A stretch of DNA of 64,000 nucleotides from Sulfuritalea sp. (GTDB lineage Bacteria; Pseudomonadota; Gammaproteobacteria; Burkholderiales; Rhodocyclaceae), in assembly GCF_017302275.1 (NCBI RefSeq), contig NZ_JAFLDR010000002.1, forward strand, positions 1 through 64,000. Reading direction: 5' to 3'. The translations under genes were made by a program, and so were the position numbers. Every line of letters begins with the position of its first letter. Within the stretch, counting starts at the first letter, position 1. Of the stretch, positions 27,715 through 40,231 are shown piece after piece. The notes under the pieces were generated by a model. The model had not been told where the DNA came from, ran no database searches, and saw only the letters and a program-made list of their open reading frames with translations.

Positions 27715-29576
27715 TGACCCATCCCCTGCTTGACGCAATCCTTTCTCCCGCCGACCTGCGCACGCTGCAGCGCGAGCAGTTACCGCAACTCGCCGATGAG
27801 TTGCGCGCATTCCTGCTCGAATCGGTTTCCAAGACCGGCGGACACCTGTCGTCCAACCTGGGCACGGTGGAACTGACCGTCGCCTTGCATTACGTATTCG
27901 ATACGCCGGCCGACCGCCTGGTCTGGGACGTCGGCCACCAGACCTATCCGCACAAGGCGCTGACGGGCCGGCGCGGCGGCATGCAGCGCCTGCGCATGAA
28001 GGACGGCGTCTCCGGCTTCCCGCGCCGATGCGAGAGCGAGTACGACACTTTCGGCGTCGGCCATTCGTCGACCTCGATTTCGGCCGCGCTCGGCATGGCG
28101 GTCGCCGCCCGCAACAAGGGCGAGGAAAGGCGCGTGGTGGCAATCATCGGCGACGGCGCGATGTCGGCCGGAGAAGCCTTCGAAGCCCTCAACAATGCCG
28201 GCGTGATCGATGCCAACCTGCTGGTAATCCTCAATGACAACGATATGTCGATCTCGCCGCCGGTGGGCGCGCTCAACAAGTACCTGGCGCGGCTGCTGTC
28301 GGGCGGCACCTTCAACGCGGCGCGGCGCGCCGGAGAGAAGGTGCTCGCGTCGCTGCCGAACGTTCTCGAATTCGCCAACCGCGTCGAGGAACACGTCAAG
28401 GGAATGATCTCGCCGGGCACCTTGTTCGAGGAATTCGGCTTCAACTACATCGGCCCCATCGACGGCCACGACCTCGATGCGCTGATCCCCACGCTGCAGA
28501 ACCTGCGCAAGCTGAAGGGGCCGCAGTTCCTTCACGTCATCACACGCAAGGGCCAGGGTTACAAGCTGGCCGAGGCCGATCCGATCCTGTATCACGGCGT
28601 CGGCAAGTTCGACGCCGCCAACGGCATCGAACAGGCCAAGGCGTCGGGTCGCCCGACCTACACCCAGGTATTCGGCGACTGGCTGTGCGACCAGGCAACG
28701 GCCGACAACCGCCTGGTAGGCATCACACCGGCAATGCGCGAGGGTTCGGGCATGGTGCGCTTCGCCCAGGAGTTTCCGCAGCGCTACTTCGACGTCGGCA
28801 TAGCGGAGCAGCATGCGGTCACCTTTGCCGGCGGCCTCGCCTGCGAGGGCATGCGTCCGGTGGTGGCTATCTATTCGACCTTCCTGCAGCGCGCCTACGA
28901 TCAACTGATCCACGACATCGCCCTGCAGAACCTGCCGGTGGTTTTCGCCATCGACCGCGGCGGCCTGGTCGGCGCCGACGGCGCCACGCACAATGGCGCT
29001 TTCGACCTTTCCTACCTGACGTGCATACCGAACATGGTGGTGATGGCGCCCAGCGACGAAAACGAATGCCGAAAGATGCTCTCCACGGCCTATACGCTGA
29101 ACGGCCCCAGCGCCGTGCGCTATCCGCGTGGCAGCGGGCCGGGAACCCCCGTGGAAGCCTCCCTCGACATCTTGCCGACCGGCAAGGGGGAGTTGCGCCG
29201 GCGCGGCAGGAAAGTGGCGCTGCTGGCCTTTGGTGCCATGCTGGCGCCGGCCTTGAAGGCGGCCGAGGCGCTCGATGCCAGCGTCGCCAACATGCGCTTC
29301 GTCAAACCGCTCGACACCGAACTGGTGCGCCAACTGGCCGCGGAACACGAACTCCTGGTCAGCATCGAGGAGAACGCCCTGATCGGCGGCGGCGGCGCCG
29401 AAATTGCCCGCGCGCTGGAGGAAGCCGGTATCACCGTGCCTTTCCTGCGTCTGGGCTTGCCGGACCGATTCATCGATCACGGCGATTCGGCCCTGCTGCT
29501 TGCGGAACTTGGCCTTGACGCCGCTGGAATTGAGCGTAGCGTCATGGCCAGCCTGAACAAAGCGTACAATAGTTGA
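27714..29576 (+). CDS. dxs: 1-deoxy-D-xylulose-5-phosphate synthase
   Basis: The 620-residue ThDP enzyme makes DXP from pyruvate and glyceraldehyde 3-phosphate, the first step of the MEP isoprenoid pathway. Motifs seen are [16 protein letters not shown], the ThDP/Mg site [18 protein letters not shown] and [18 protein letters not shown] in the transketolase-like central domain. The length is normal for the family. It overlaps ispA by one base. Confidence 0.97.
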   Translation: MTHPLLDAILSPADLRTLQREQLPQLADELRAFLLESVSKTGGHLSSNLGTVELTVALHYVFDTPADRLVWDVGHQTYPHKALTGRRGGMQRLRMKDGVSGFPRRCESEYDTFGVGHSSTSISAALGMAVAARNKGEERRVVAIIGDGAMSAGEAFEALNNAGVIDANLLVILNDNDMSISPPVGALNKYLARLLSGGTFNAARRAGEKVLASLPNVLEFANRVEEHVKGMISPGTLFEEFGFNYIGPIDGHDLDALIPTLQNLRKLKGPQFLHVITRKGQGYKLAEADPILYHGVGKFDAANGIEQAKASGRPTYTQVFGDWLCDQATADNRLVGITPAMREGSGMVRFAQEFPQRYFDVGIAEQHAVTFAGGLACEGMRPVVAIYSTFLQRAYDQLIHDIALQNLPVVFAIDRGGLVGADGATHNGAFDLSYLTCIPNMVVMAPSDENECRKMLSTAYTLNGPSAVRYPRGSGPGTPVEASLDILPTGKGELRRRGRKVALLAFGAMLAPALKAAEALDASVANMRFVKPLDTELVRQLAAEHELLVSIEENALIGGGGAEIARALEEAGITVPFLRLGLPDRFIDHGDSALLLAELGLDAAGIERSVMASLNKAYNS

Positions 29577-29649
29577 GTAATTCAGTCAGGCAATGTTATA
29601 GTTCGGTTATCGATCACCGCTCACAGGCACTATGAACAGCAGGAATCCC

Positions 29650-30456
29650 ATGGCTCAAGCCAAGCAGGCCCCGATACCAGACGTCCAGAACAGCGAGGAC
29701 TCGCGCCAGTTGCCGATCAACAAGGTGGGCATCAAGGACATACGCCATCCTTTCAAGGTGCTGGACAAGAGCGGCGGCGTACGCCACACGATCGCCACCT
29801 TCAACATGTATGTCGGCCTGCCCCACAATTTCAAGGGCACCCACATGTCGCGCTTCGTCGAGATTCTCAACTCGCACGAAGAAGAGATCTCGGTAGAGAG
29901 CTTCGAGACCATGCTGCGCGAAATGGTCACCCGACTGGAGGCCGAGACCGGGCACCTCGAAATGAGTTTTCCGTATTTCATCAACAAGGCGGCGCCCGTT
30001 TCCGGCGTCAAGAGCCTGATGGATTACGAGGTCACCTTCATCGGCGAAATCATCGCCGGGAACCGCTACCGCCAGACCATCAAGGTCGTGGTGCCGGTAA
30101 CCAGCCTTTGCCCATGCTCGAAGAAAATATCGGACCGTGGCGCCCACAACCAGCGTTCCCACGTCACCATCACGGCGACGACGAACCAGTTGGTATGGAT
30201 CGAGGACCTCGTGCGCATGGCCGAAACCCAAGCCTCCTGCGAACTCTACGGTCTGCTCAAACGGCCCGATGAAAAGCTGGTCACCGAGCGCGCCTACGAC
30301 AATCCCAAGTTCGTCGAAGACCTGGTGCGCGACGTCGCCGGTGCGCTCAATGCCGACCCGCGCATCGACGCCTACGTGGTCGAAAGCGAAAACTTCGAGT
30401 CGATCCACAATCACTCGGCCTACGCACTGATCGAGTGCAACAAGAAGCGCTACTGA
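29650..30456 (+). CDS. folE2: GTP cyclohydrolase FolE2 (type IB)
   Basis: The enzyme (268 residues from the ATG at 29650, which has AGGA upstream; an in-frame ATG at 29632 adds six residues) converts GTP to dihydroneopterin triphosphate for folate or queuosine precursors. The conserved Cys lies in [12 protein letters not shown] and the Glu and His residues in [10 protein letters not shown] and the C-terminal SIHNHSAYA fit FolE2. FolE2 replaces zinc-dependent FolE in many bacteria. It stands alone between dxs and a terminator. No zinc-responsive site is evident upstream. Confidence 0.93.
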   Translation: MAQAKQAPIPDVQNSEDSRQLPINKVGIKDIRHPFKVLDKSGGVRHTIATFNMYVGLPHNFKGTHMSRFVEILNSHEEEISVESFETMLREMVTRLEAETGHLEMSFPYFINKAAPVSGVKSLMDYEVTFIGEIIAGNRYRQTIKVVVPVTSLCPCSKKISDRGAHNQRSHVTITATTNQLVWIEDLVRMAETQASCELYGLLKRPDEKLVTERAYDNPKFVEDLVRDVAGALNADPRIDAYVVESENFESIHNHSAYALIECNKKRY

Positions 30457-30476
30457 GTTCAGCCGTTCCAGATGAA

Positions 30477-30515
30477 ACGGGCCGCCCGGTGAAAACCGGG
30501 CGGCCCGTTGTCTTT
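30477..30515 (+). terminator. Strong rho-independent terminator after folE2
   Basis: A perfect 14-bp stem (30477-30490 with 30495-30508) with a GAAA tetraloop is followed by TGTCTTT. It lies 20 bases after the folE2 stop, between convergent genes. Confidence 0.85.
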
Positions 30516-30528
30516 GCCTCGCAGGCGA

Positions 30529-30891
30529 TCAGGCCTTGCGCGTAAGCTTCTCTTTGATCCGCGCCGACTTGCCGGAGCGGTCGCGCAAGTAGTACAGCTT
30601 GGCGCGGCGGACATCGCCACGGCGCTTGAGTTCGATGCTGGCGATCAGCGGCGAGTAGGTCTGGAAAGTACGCTCGACGCCCTCGCCGGAGGAAATCTTG
30701 CGCACGATGAAGTTCGAGTTGAGGCCGCGATTGCGCTTGGAGATCACCACGCCTTCGAATGCCTGGACGCGCTTGCGATCACCTTCGACCACGTTCACAT
30801 TGACGACCACGGTATCGCCGGGAGCGAACTCGGGCACGGTCTTGCCCAGACGTTCGATTTCTTCCTTTTCGAGTTGCTGAATCAGGTTCAT
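30529..30891 (-). CDS. rplS: 50S ribosomal protein L19
   Basis: The 120-residue protein matches L19 along its length ([49 protein letters not shown]). L19 sits at the interface of the 30S and 50S subunits. It is the last gene of the rpsP-rimM-trmD-rplS operon, 85 bases after trmD. Confidence 0.97.
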   Translation of the reverse strand: MNLIQQLEKEEIERLGKTVPEFAPGDTVVVNVNVVEGDRKRVQAFEGVVISKRNRGLNSNFIVRKISSGEGVERTFQTYSPLIASIELKRRGDVRRAKLYYLRDRSGKSARIKEKLTRKA

Positions 30892-30976
30892 GCTTTACTC
30901 CATATTTTGTGGCTACGGATGTTTCCCGTCAGCCTTGCCCGCAGAGCAGGACACACTGTCCTGATACGCGCCGTTT

Positions 30977-31732
30977 CTAATTGACCTCCCGCTGAAACTC
31001 CCCCAGCAGAACGGCCTCTTCACTGCTCAGCCCCCTCGTCTCGATCAGATCCGGGCGCCGTTGCCACGTTCGACCCAGCGCCTGTTTCAGGCGCCAGCGC
31101 CGTATTGCCTCATGGTTGCCGGACAGCAATACCGCCGGCACCGCTTTTCCTTCATATACCTCTGGCCGTGTGTAGTGCGGACAGTCCAGCAGCCCCGCGG
31201 CAAAAGAATCTTCCGCCGCCGAGCTTACGTCGTTCAGTGCTCCCGGCAGCAGCCTGATGCAGGCGTCCATCAGGGCCATTGCCGCCAGTTCGCCGCCGGA
31301 CAATACGAAGTCTCCCAGCGACAGTTCCTCATCCACGCAGCGCTCGATTACACGCTCGTCAACTCCTTCGTAGCGACCGCAAAGCAGGATCGCCCCGCCC
31401 TCAGCTACCAGTTCCGCAACACGACGCTGGTCAATCCGCCGCCCTTGCGGCGAAAGGTAGATCACTTTCGCCGTAGCGCCAGCGCCGACTTTTGCGTCTG
31501 CCTTGGCCGCCACTATTGCCTGCTCCAGCGGCGAGGCCATCATCACCATCCCGGGGCCACCGCCATACGGCCGGTCATCCACTGTTTTATGCACATCTTG
31601 CGTCCACTCGCGTGGGTTGCGAAACCCTACCTGCCACAAGCCGCGTTCCAGCGCGCGCCTCGAGATCCCGGACGCGGTCAAGGCCGCAAACATCTCCGGA
31701 AACAGCGTAATGACCTCGAAGCGCAAGCTCAC
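30977..31732 (-). CDS. trmD: tRNA (guanine37-N1)-methyltransferase
   Basis: The 251-residue enzyme methylates G37 of tRNAs using SAM bound in a trefoil knot. It has the start [37 protein letters not shown] and the knot region [16 protein letters not shown] short insertion relative to E. coli TrmD (KVGAGATA before KVIYLSPQG) is encoded by a copy of the dispersed repeat at 31471-31492. It overlaps rimM by four bases. Confidence 0.96.
   Translation of the reverse strand: MSLRFEVITLFPEMFAALTASGISRRALERGLWQVGFRNPREWTQDVHKTVDDRPYGGGPGMVMMASPLEQAIVAAKADAKVGAGATAKVIYLSPQGRRIDQRRVAELVAEGGAILLCGRYEGVDERVIERCVDEELSLGDFVLSGGELAAMALMDACIRLLPGALNDVSSAAEDSFAAGLLDCPHYTRPEVYEGKAVPAVLLSGNHEAIRRWRLKQALGRTWQRRPDLIETRGLSSEEAVLLGEFQREVN
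31471..31492 (-). repeat. Dispersed 22-bp repeat, copy 6 (in trmD)
   Basis: This is a perfect consensus match on the minus strand. It encodes KVGAGATA at a short insertion relative to E. coli TrmD. Confidence 0.65.
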
Positions 31733-32235
31733 CAGTCACTGTCCCAGTCGACACGCACCATTTTTCCGGCGATATCGACCTTCTTGATCACCTGCTCGAC
31801 AAAGGGCAGCAACCGCTCCCGCTCTCCGTCGGTCACTACCAGCACCTCGTTCGCGCCCGTCTCAATCAGGGACCTGACGCGACCCAACGGCTGATCCCGC
31901 AAATTCACCACATCGAGGCCAATCAGGTCGGCCCAGTAGTACTCATCCTGCGCCGGCGCTGGCAAATCTTCGCGCGACGCGCCGAAATAGCAACTGCCCA
32001 AAGCTTCCGATGCATCGCGATCATCGATACCGGACAACTTGGCGACGACACCGTCGCCGTGCAGCTTTACCGCCTCAACGACGCGAGGCGTCCAGCATTC
32101 CGCGGGCGCGTCGGCATCCGCCGAGAGCCACCATTGCCGCATTTTTCGCCATGCCTCGGGGTCATCGCCGAAGGGATGCACCCTCAGCCAGCCTTGAACT
32201 CCGAACGGGGCGACAATGCGCCCCAGCACAATCAT
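31729..32235 (-). CDS. rimM: Ribosome maturation factor RimM
   Basis: RimM (168 residues) assists 30S head assembly with S19. It has the N-terminal RimM barrel ([19 protein letters not shown]) and a C-terminal PRC-barrel with [13 protein letters not shown] and [13 protein letters not shown]. The ATG at 32235 is chosen because the conserved start MIVLGRI begins there and rpsP ends six bases before; the longer open frame overlaps rpsP. It lies between rpsP and trmD. Confidence 0.95.
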   Translation of the reverse strand: MIVLGRIVAPFGVQGWLRVHPFGDDPEAWRKMRQWWLSADADAPAECWTPRVVEAVKLHGDGVVAKLSGIDDRDASEALGSCYFGASREDLPAPAQDEYYWADLIGLDVVNLRDQPLGRVRSLIETGANEVLVVTDGERERLLPFVEQVIKKVDIAGKMVRVDWDSDW

Positions 32236-32240
32236 GCGAT

Positions 32241-32495
32241 TCAGGCAGCCTTGGTCGCCGCCGCCTGCTTGACCAGACGGGCGGCGGTCGGCGACAGTTG
32301 CGCGCCGTGCCCTTGCCAATAGGCGAGGCGCTCGGTATTGATCACCAGACCCTGCTCATTCGCGGCAGCAACGGGATTGTAGTAACCGATGCGCTCGATG
32401 AAGCGACCGTCACGGCGATTGCGCGAATCGGCAACCACCATATTGAAGAACGGGCGCTTTTTGGCGCCGCTGCGGGCGAGACGAATAACTACCAT
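32241..32495 (-). CDS. rpsP: 30S ribosomal protein S16
   Basis: The 84-residue S16 protein begins [16 protein letters not shown] and includes the conserved [13 protein letters not shown]. It is the first gene of the rpsP-rimM-trmD-rplS operon, with a good promoter just upstream (32527-32555). In many relatives ffh precedes rpsP; here the upstream neighbour is a divergent hypothetical gene. Confidence 0.97.
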   Translation of the reverse strand: MVVIRLARSGAKKRPFFNMVVADSRNRRDGRFIERIGYYNPVAAANEQGLVINTERLAYWQGHGAQLSPTAARLVKQAAATKAA

Positions 32496-32526
32496 GGTGT
32501 TCTCTTGAAAAGCGGGAAAGCCGGCG

Positions 32527-32555
32527 ATTCTAAGGCAAAGATAGACATAAAACAA
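32527..32555 (-). promoter_or_regulatory. Sigma-70 promoter of the rpsP operon
   Basis: On the minus strand TTGTTT (32555-32550) and TAGAAT (32532-32527) are separated by exactly 17 bases, 32 bases before the rpsP ATG. Confidence 0.65.
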
Positions 32556-32704
32556 GAAGTTGTCCCGATTTTTGGCCTGCCTCCTCGGCCTCGACCAACT
32601 ACGAGAAGCGGCCACCCTGGCCACGCTGCGATCAACCCCGCCCCCCGGAAAATACATCCGGTTTCCACTAGAATCGTAGCTTGTACACGGCTGTCCTGCC
32701 CAAC

Positions 32705-34215
32705 ATGCGCCGCAACCAGACATTGCCTCCCCCTCATCCTCTGCTGCAGCAGGCGCTGGATTGGCTCGCCGAGCCGGCGGACGATGATCCGCTGCTTGAC
32801 CTGGTCCCGCTACGCAAGCACCTCGCTGCAATTGGGTCGTTGCAGATTCCCGTGCTGCATCGTCTGAAAATTGACGAGCTGCTGCAGCAAAGGGCCGAAC
32901 GCATCGACCAAGCGCTGATTCCCTTGCTGCTCGATGTCAAGCTGCCGCTTCCTGTATCACTGGGCACGGTAGCGCACAGCCTGATCGGTTTGCGGGCGGA
33001 ACTCGGCGAAACCTGGTTACGCATCGCAGGCGAGGCCGACCCTCGGGATCTCGCTCGGGTTAGTCGCAGTCGGCCACAGATATGCCTGCAGGGAATAAAC
33101 AACCTCGCGCGCCAATTCATGGCGGTGCAGGTCGTCGCGATACCGACACCGATGAATTTCTGGCGCAATTGCCAAGCTCTCTATCATTCCGCCCATGAAT
33201 CGGTGGATCCTGACTCGACCCTTCCCGCAGAAATCCCGGCAATCGATAACAAAGTCAAAGTCATGCTGGCGCTCACCGCAGCTCAACCGGAAGGGCTCAC
33301 GCCACGCGAGATCGTGTTCCTCGCCGAGTACCTCGAATTGCATGCCGGGCTTACGCGAATCGACCCTATGGCGCCTGAAACACCTGGCGACTGGTACTGG
33401 CTCGACCAGAGTCTGGATCAACCTCCCGTTCCGCTGGAACGCATTAAACCAAGCGGTGGGCAATGCCTCTATATCCGCTTCGGGGAACTTGCGGCCGAAG
33501 CAGCGCGGCATCTGGACCAACTAAACGACGGCATCCCGCCGCGGACGCTAGGACTGCCGCTGCAAGCTGCCGGAGCCGACTACCGCAATGCACTGGAGCG
33601 CGCCAGGCAATTCTGGGCGGCCCCGCGCCGACGCAGTTTCAATCGCCGGTCGCAGTCATTGCCGGTGGAAGTATGCACGCAGTTGAGTTCGATCTGGACC
33701 GCCCTCAAGGGCGAATCCGAGCCAGGCCCAACTGCCTCGGTCTGCGAGTTGACCTACAGCGACTGGACGCTGCTCAATGAAGGTCCATCCGGCTATGCAA
33801 TCGTACATATCGTCGGCGCGGTCGTAGGCATCGTTCCTGGCTGCGCGGTGGGATTGCGCACCGGGGCCGGGGCGGCTTGGCAAATTTGCCTGGTCCGCTG
33901 GGCTCGCAGCCGAAGCAGCAGCCATGTCGAACTGGGGCTCGAAGTTATTTCACCTTCGGCAAAGCCGGTTCGCATCCAGGCTATCGGCACTCGAAATCCT
34001 GAGCCACCGGTGCCCGCGTTGCTGCTTCCGGCGATGCCGAGCATCAATCGCAGCGAATCGATACTGGCAGGCCGCGGCAACTACAACGCTTGGCCCTTCA
34101 CCCTGCTGCAGGAACACGAGTCCCAATTGCAGGTTGCCGAATTCATTCCACAACGAACCCTGATCGAAACGTCGAGCATTGAGGTCTTCGAGTTCGTGCG
34201 CAACCGCTCCGCAAG

Positions 34216-34219
<4 letters not shown>
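32705..34219 (+). CDS. Conserved hypothetical protein, possible PilZ-like C-terminal domain
   Basis: The protein has 504 residues from the ATG at 32705 (a TTG at 32681 is open in frame). It has no signal peptide or membrane helix. The N-terminal two thirds are helical and unrecognised. The C-terminal part (about 365-470) has a beta-rich pattern, with [18 protein letters not shown] and [10 protein letters not shown] resembling the second half of PilZ-type folds. The RxxxR c-di-GMP motif is not clear, so ligand binding is doubtful. It is divergent from rpsP and convergent with the YihY gene, overlapping it by four bases. Confidence 0.6.
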
Positions 34220-36016
<1,797 letters not shown>

Positions 36017-36033
<17 letters not shown>

Positions 36034-37555
36034 GCTTTTCCTGGCCGTAACGCAGTTTGTTGAGTGCGTTTAAGTACGCCTTGGCGGAAGCAACCACGAT
36101 ATCAGTGTCTGCCCCCTGACCATTAACAATCCGTCCGTCTCTGGCAAGGCGAACGGTAACCTCACCCTGGGCATCCGTCCCCGTCGTAATCGCGTTAACC
36201 GAATAGAGCAGCAGTTCGGCACCGCTTGCCGTTACCGTTTCAATGGCCTTGAAGGTCGCGTCCACAGGGCCGCTGCCACTTGATTCGGCTTGCTGCTCGG
36301 CCCCGCCCGCGGACAAGGTAAGTCGGGCCAGTGGAGCTTCCCCGGTTTCCGAGTGGAACATCGACGAGACGAGCTTGTAATGTTCATCATCCGTGACGAC
36401 CATTTCATCGCTCATCAACGCGTGCAAGTCCTCGTCGAATATCTCGTGTTTCTTGTCGGCGAGTTCCTTGAAATGCGCGAAGGCTACGTTCAGAACCTGC
36501 TCGCTTTCAACCTCGATCCCAAGCTCTTTGAGGCGGGCCTTGAAGGCCGTGCGTCCCGAATGCTTGCCGAGAACAAGCTTGTTGGCGTTCCAGCCCACAT
36601 CCTCGGCGCGCATGATTTCGTAGGTCTCGCGATGCTTGAGTACTCCGTCCTGATGGATTCCCGACTCATGCGCAAACGCATTCGCACCGACAATCGCCTT
36701 GTTCGGCTGTACAGGAAACCCGGTGATGCTGGACACCATCTTGGATGCAGCGACAATCTGCGTCGTGTCTATGCGCGTCTCGCAGGGAAAAACGTCTTGC
36801 CGCGTATGAACCGCCATGACGATTTCTTCTAGCGCGGCATTGCCGGCACGCTCGCCCAGGCCATTGATGGTGCATTCGACCTGACGCGCGCCAGCCATGA
36901 CCGCGGCGAGGCTGTTCGCAACTGCAAGCCCAAGGTCATTGTGGCAATGCACTGACCAGATCACCTTGTCCGAACCCGGAATCCGCTCGCGCAGTTGCCG
37001 AATTCTCTCCGCATACTGCCCCGGAACGTTATAGCCCACCGTGTCCGGGATGTTGATCGTGGTAGCCCCTTCCTTGATCACCGCCTCGATGATCCTGCAG
37101 AGGAATTCCAGATCCGAGCGTCCGGCGTCTTCACACGAAAACTCGACGTCATCGATGCCGTTCCGCGCAAAACGAACGGCCTTCTGCGCCGCAATCAGGA
37201 CATCGTCAGGGGCCATGCGCAGCTTCTTCTCCATGTGAATCGGGCTGGTGGCAATGAAAGTATGAATGCGCCCCGACCTTGCAGGCTTTACCGCATCCAG
37301 TGCCCTGGCGATGTCCTTGTCGAACGCGCGACAGAGGCCCGCGACGGTCGACTCCTTGATGGCCTCGGCTACCGCCTTTACAGCTTCAAAATCCCCGTTG
37401 GAGGCCGCCGGGAAACCTGCCTCGATGACATCCACGCGCATCCTCTCCAGTTGGCGGGCGATCCGCAGCTTTTCCTCCTTGGTCATCGATGCGCCGGGAC
37501 TCTGCTCACCATCACGCAACGTCGTATCGAAAATGATCAATTGATCTTTGGCCAT
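36017..37555 (-). CDS. leuA: 2-isopropylmalate synthase
   Basis: The 512-residue enzyme condenses acetyl-CoA with 2-ketoisovalerate, the first committed step of leucine synthesis. The N-terminal TIM barrel has [17 protein letters not shown], the metal ligands in [15 protein letters not shown], and [17 protein letters not shown]. The C-terminal regulatory (LeuA dimer) domain mediates leucine feedback. The ATG at 37555 is chosen from the conserved start [13 protein letters not shown]. It is the last gene of the ilv-pssA-leuA group. Confidence 0.96.
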
Positions 37556-37641
37556 GATTCTCTCCAGGCAAAACAGAAATGGGATTATCCCGCCCCGCAA
37601 GGGGCAGGCACTGTCGACAACCGGATTGTGTGGGTGTTGTT

Positions 37642-37752
37642 TTAGCGCGCGCGGCGCAGCAGCGGGAGCAATTTCGCCCGCAACGGCTGGCGCGCGATCA
37701 GCACGCCTGAGAAGCCGAGAAACAAAGCAGCAAACAAAAGTTCAGCAAACAT
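37642..37752 (-). CDS. Possible small membrane protein, 36 residues
   Basis: This short frame between pssA and leuA reads [20 protein letters not shown] followed by a basic tail ([16 protein letters not shown]). That pattern is a single membrane helix with a positive cytoplasmic end. The ribosome binding site is weak (TGGA). It lies 18 bases after pssA on the same strand, so it would be made from the same transcript. I know no family for it. Confidence 0.45.
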   Translation of the reverse strand: MFAELLFAALFLGFSGVLIARQPLRAKLLPLLRRAR

Positions 37753-37770
37753 GATTCCACTATAAAGATA

Positions 37771-38538
37771 TTACTCCGGGCGCGCAACAGATTTTCTCTT
37801 GGAGCGCCAGGTCCATGCCGCCATCAAATAACCGGAAATCGCATAGGCTAGAAACAGGGCAAAGAGTACGCCCGGCGGATAAGACGAAACCAGCACATAT
37901 CCCAGCACGATCGCCGGCAAGACCATGAAGGGTACGCTACGACGCAGATTGATGTCCTTGCCGCTCCAGTACGGCAGAGTACTTACCATGGTTATTCCGG
38001 AGAACAGCGTCAAGGCGAACGCATACCATCGCACCTCTTCGCCGGGAATATTCAGGTCATTGATAATCCAGACGAAACCTGCAACCAGTGCAGCAGCTGC
38101 CGGGCTCGGCAATCCCTGAAAGTAGCGTTTGTCCACAATTCCGATATTGGTGTTGAACCGGGCAAGTCGCAACGCCGCTCCAGCGCAGTACACGAAAGCG
38201 GCAATCCAGCCCCACTTTCCCATTCCCTTCATCGCCCACTCAAAAACGATCAAAGCGGGTGCGGCCCCAAATGACACCATGTCAGAAAGGGAATCGTATT
38301 CGGCGCCAAACGCACTTTGCGTCCGGGTCATGCGCGCAACGCGACCATCGAGGCCGTCAAACACCATGGCAATGAAGATCGCGACAGCCGCATTCTCGAA
38401 TCGCCCGGTCATCGCCTGGACGATGGCGTAAAAACCAGCGAAAAGACCGGCCGTCGTTAGCAGATTCGGTAGTAGGAAGATTCCACGTCGACGCAATTCG
38501 GGATTCATCAACGTCTTGCGAGGCGGAAGTGCCGGCAT
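37771..38538 (-). CDS. pssA: CDP-diacylglycerol-serine O-phosphatidyltransferase
   Basis: The 255-residue membrane enzyme makes phosphatidylserine from CDP-diacylglycerol and serine. The CDP-alcohol phosphotransferase motif is FDGLDGRVARMTRTQSAFGAEYDSLSDM (D-G-x2-A-R with later Asp residues). The next ATG at 38508 (MNPELRRRGIF) is an alternative start. The usual betaproteobacterial neighbour psd (decarboxylase) is missing between ilvC and pssA. Confidence 0.93.
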   Translation of the reverse strand: MPALPPRKTLMNPELRRRGIFLLPNLLTTAGLFAGFYAIVQAMTGRFENAAVAIFIAMVFDGLDGRVARMTRTQSAFGAEYDSLSDMVSFGAAPALIVFEWAMKGMGKWGWIAAFVYCAGAALRLARFNTNIGIVDKRYFQGLPSPAAAALVAGFVWIINDLNIPGEEVRWYAFALTLFSGITMVSTLPYWSGKDINLRRSVPFMVLPAIVLGYVLVSSYPPGVLFALFLAYAISGYLMAAWTWRSKRKSVARPE

Positions 38539-38651
38539 GATCAGGAGAAAGTTGAAAGCACGAATTGTATTCTAACGTTTCAGACGACCTTGACGCCGTA
38601 CACTGATCGGCCCAGGAAATCGGTTTGAAATCCGAGTCAATAGGGAGTTTC

Positions 38652-38680
38652 AAAAAAAGGCGCGGCAAAGCCGCGCCTTT
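38652..38680 (-). terminator. Terminator after ilvC on the minus strand
   Basis: AAAGGCGCGGC (38656-38666) pairs perfectly with GCCGCGCCTTT (38670-38680) around a three-base loop. On the minus strand it is followed by a run of T (38658-38652), 19 bases after the ilvC stop. It separates ilvBHC from pssA-leuA. Confidence 0.85.
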
Positions 38681-38698
38681 CTCCGCCATGCGAAAGTG

Positions 38699-39730
<1,032 letters not shown>

Positions 39731-39737
39731 TCAGAGG

Positions 39738-40229
39738 TCAGACTTTGAGAATTCGATCGCCACGGCCGATGCCGGAAACACCGGTGCGCACGGTTTCGAG
39801 TATCAACGATCTGTCGATGGCCTCGAGAAAGGCGTCCAGTTTGGATCCGTTGCCGGTCAGTTCAATGACGTAAGTGGAATCCGTCACGTCGATGATACGG
39901 CCGCGAAAAATATCCGCGATGCGTTTCATTTCTTCGCGATCCTTGCCGGCTGCCCGAACCTTGACGAGCATGAGTTCGCGCTCGATATGGGCAGCTTCAG
40001 ACAGATCGACGACCTTGACGACGTCAATCAATTTATTGAGTTGCTTGGTGATCTGCTCGATGACGTCGTCGGACCCGGTGCTGACAATGGTCATCCGCGA
40101 AAGGGATGCATCCTCCGTTGGCGCCACTGTCAGCGACTCGATGTTAAAGGCCCGTGCAGAGAAGAGCCCCGAGACTCGCGAAAGCGCGCCTGCCTCGTTT
40201 TCGATAAGAATTGAAATGATGTGTCGCAT
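39738..40229 (-). CDS. ilvH: Acetolactate synthase small (regulatory) subunit
   Basis: The 163-residue protein has an N-terminal ACT domain (ISILIENEAGALSRVSGLFSARAFNIESLTV), which binds valine for feedback control, and a C-terminal domain. It activates the catalytic subunit encoded two bases upstream by ilvB. Confidence 0.96.
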   Translation of the reverse strand: MRHIISILIENEAGALSRVSGLFSARAFNIESLTVAPTEDASLSRMTIVSTGSDDVIEQITKQLNKLIDVVKVVDLSEAAHIERELMLVKVRAAGKDREEMKRIADIFRGRIIDVTDSTYVIELTGNGSKLDAFLEAIDRSLILETVRTGVSGIGRGDRILKV

Positions 40230-40231
40230 GC

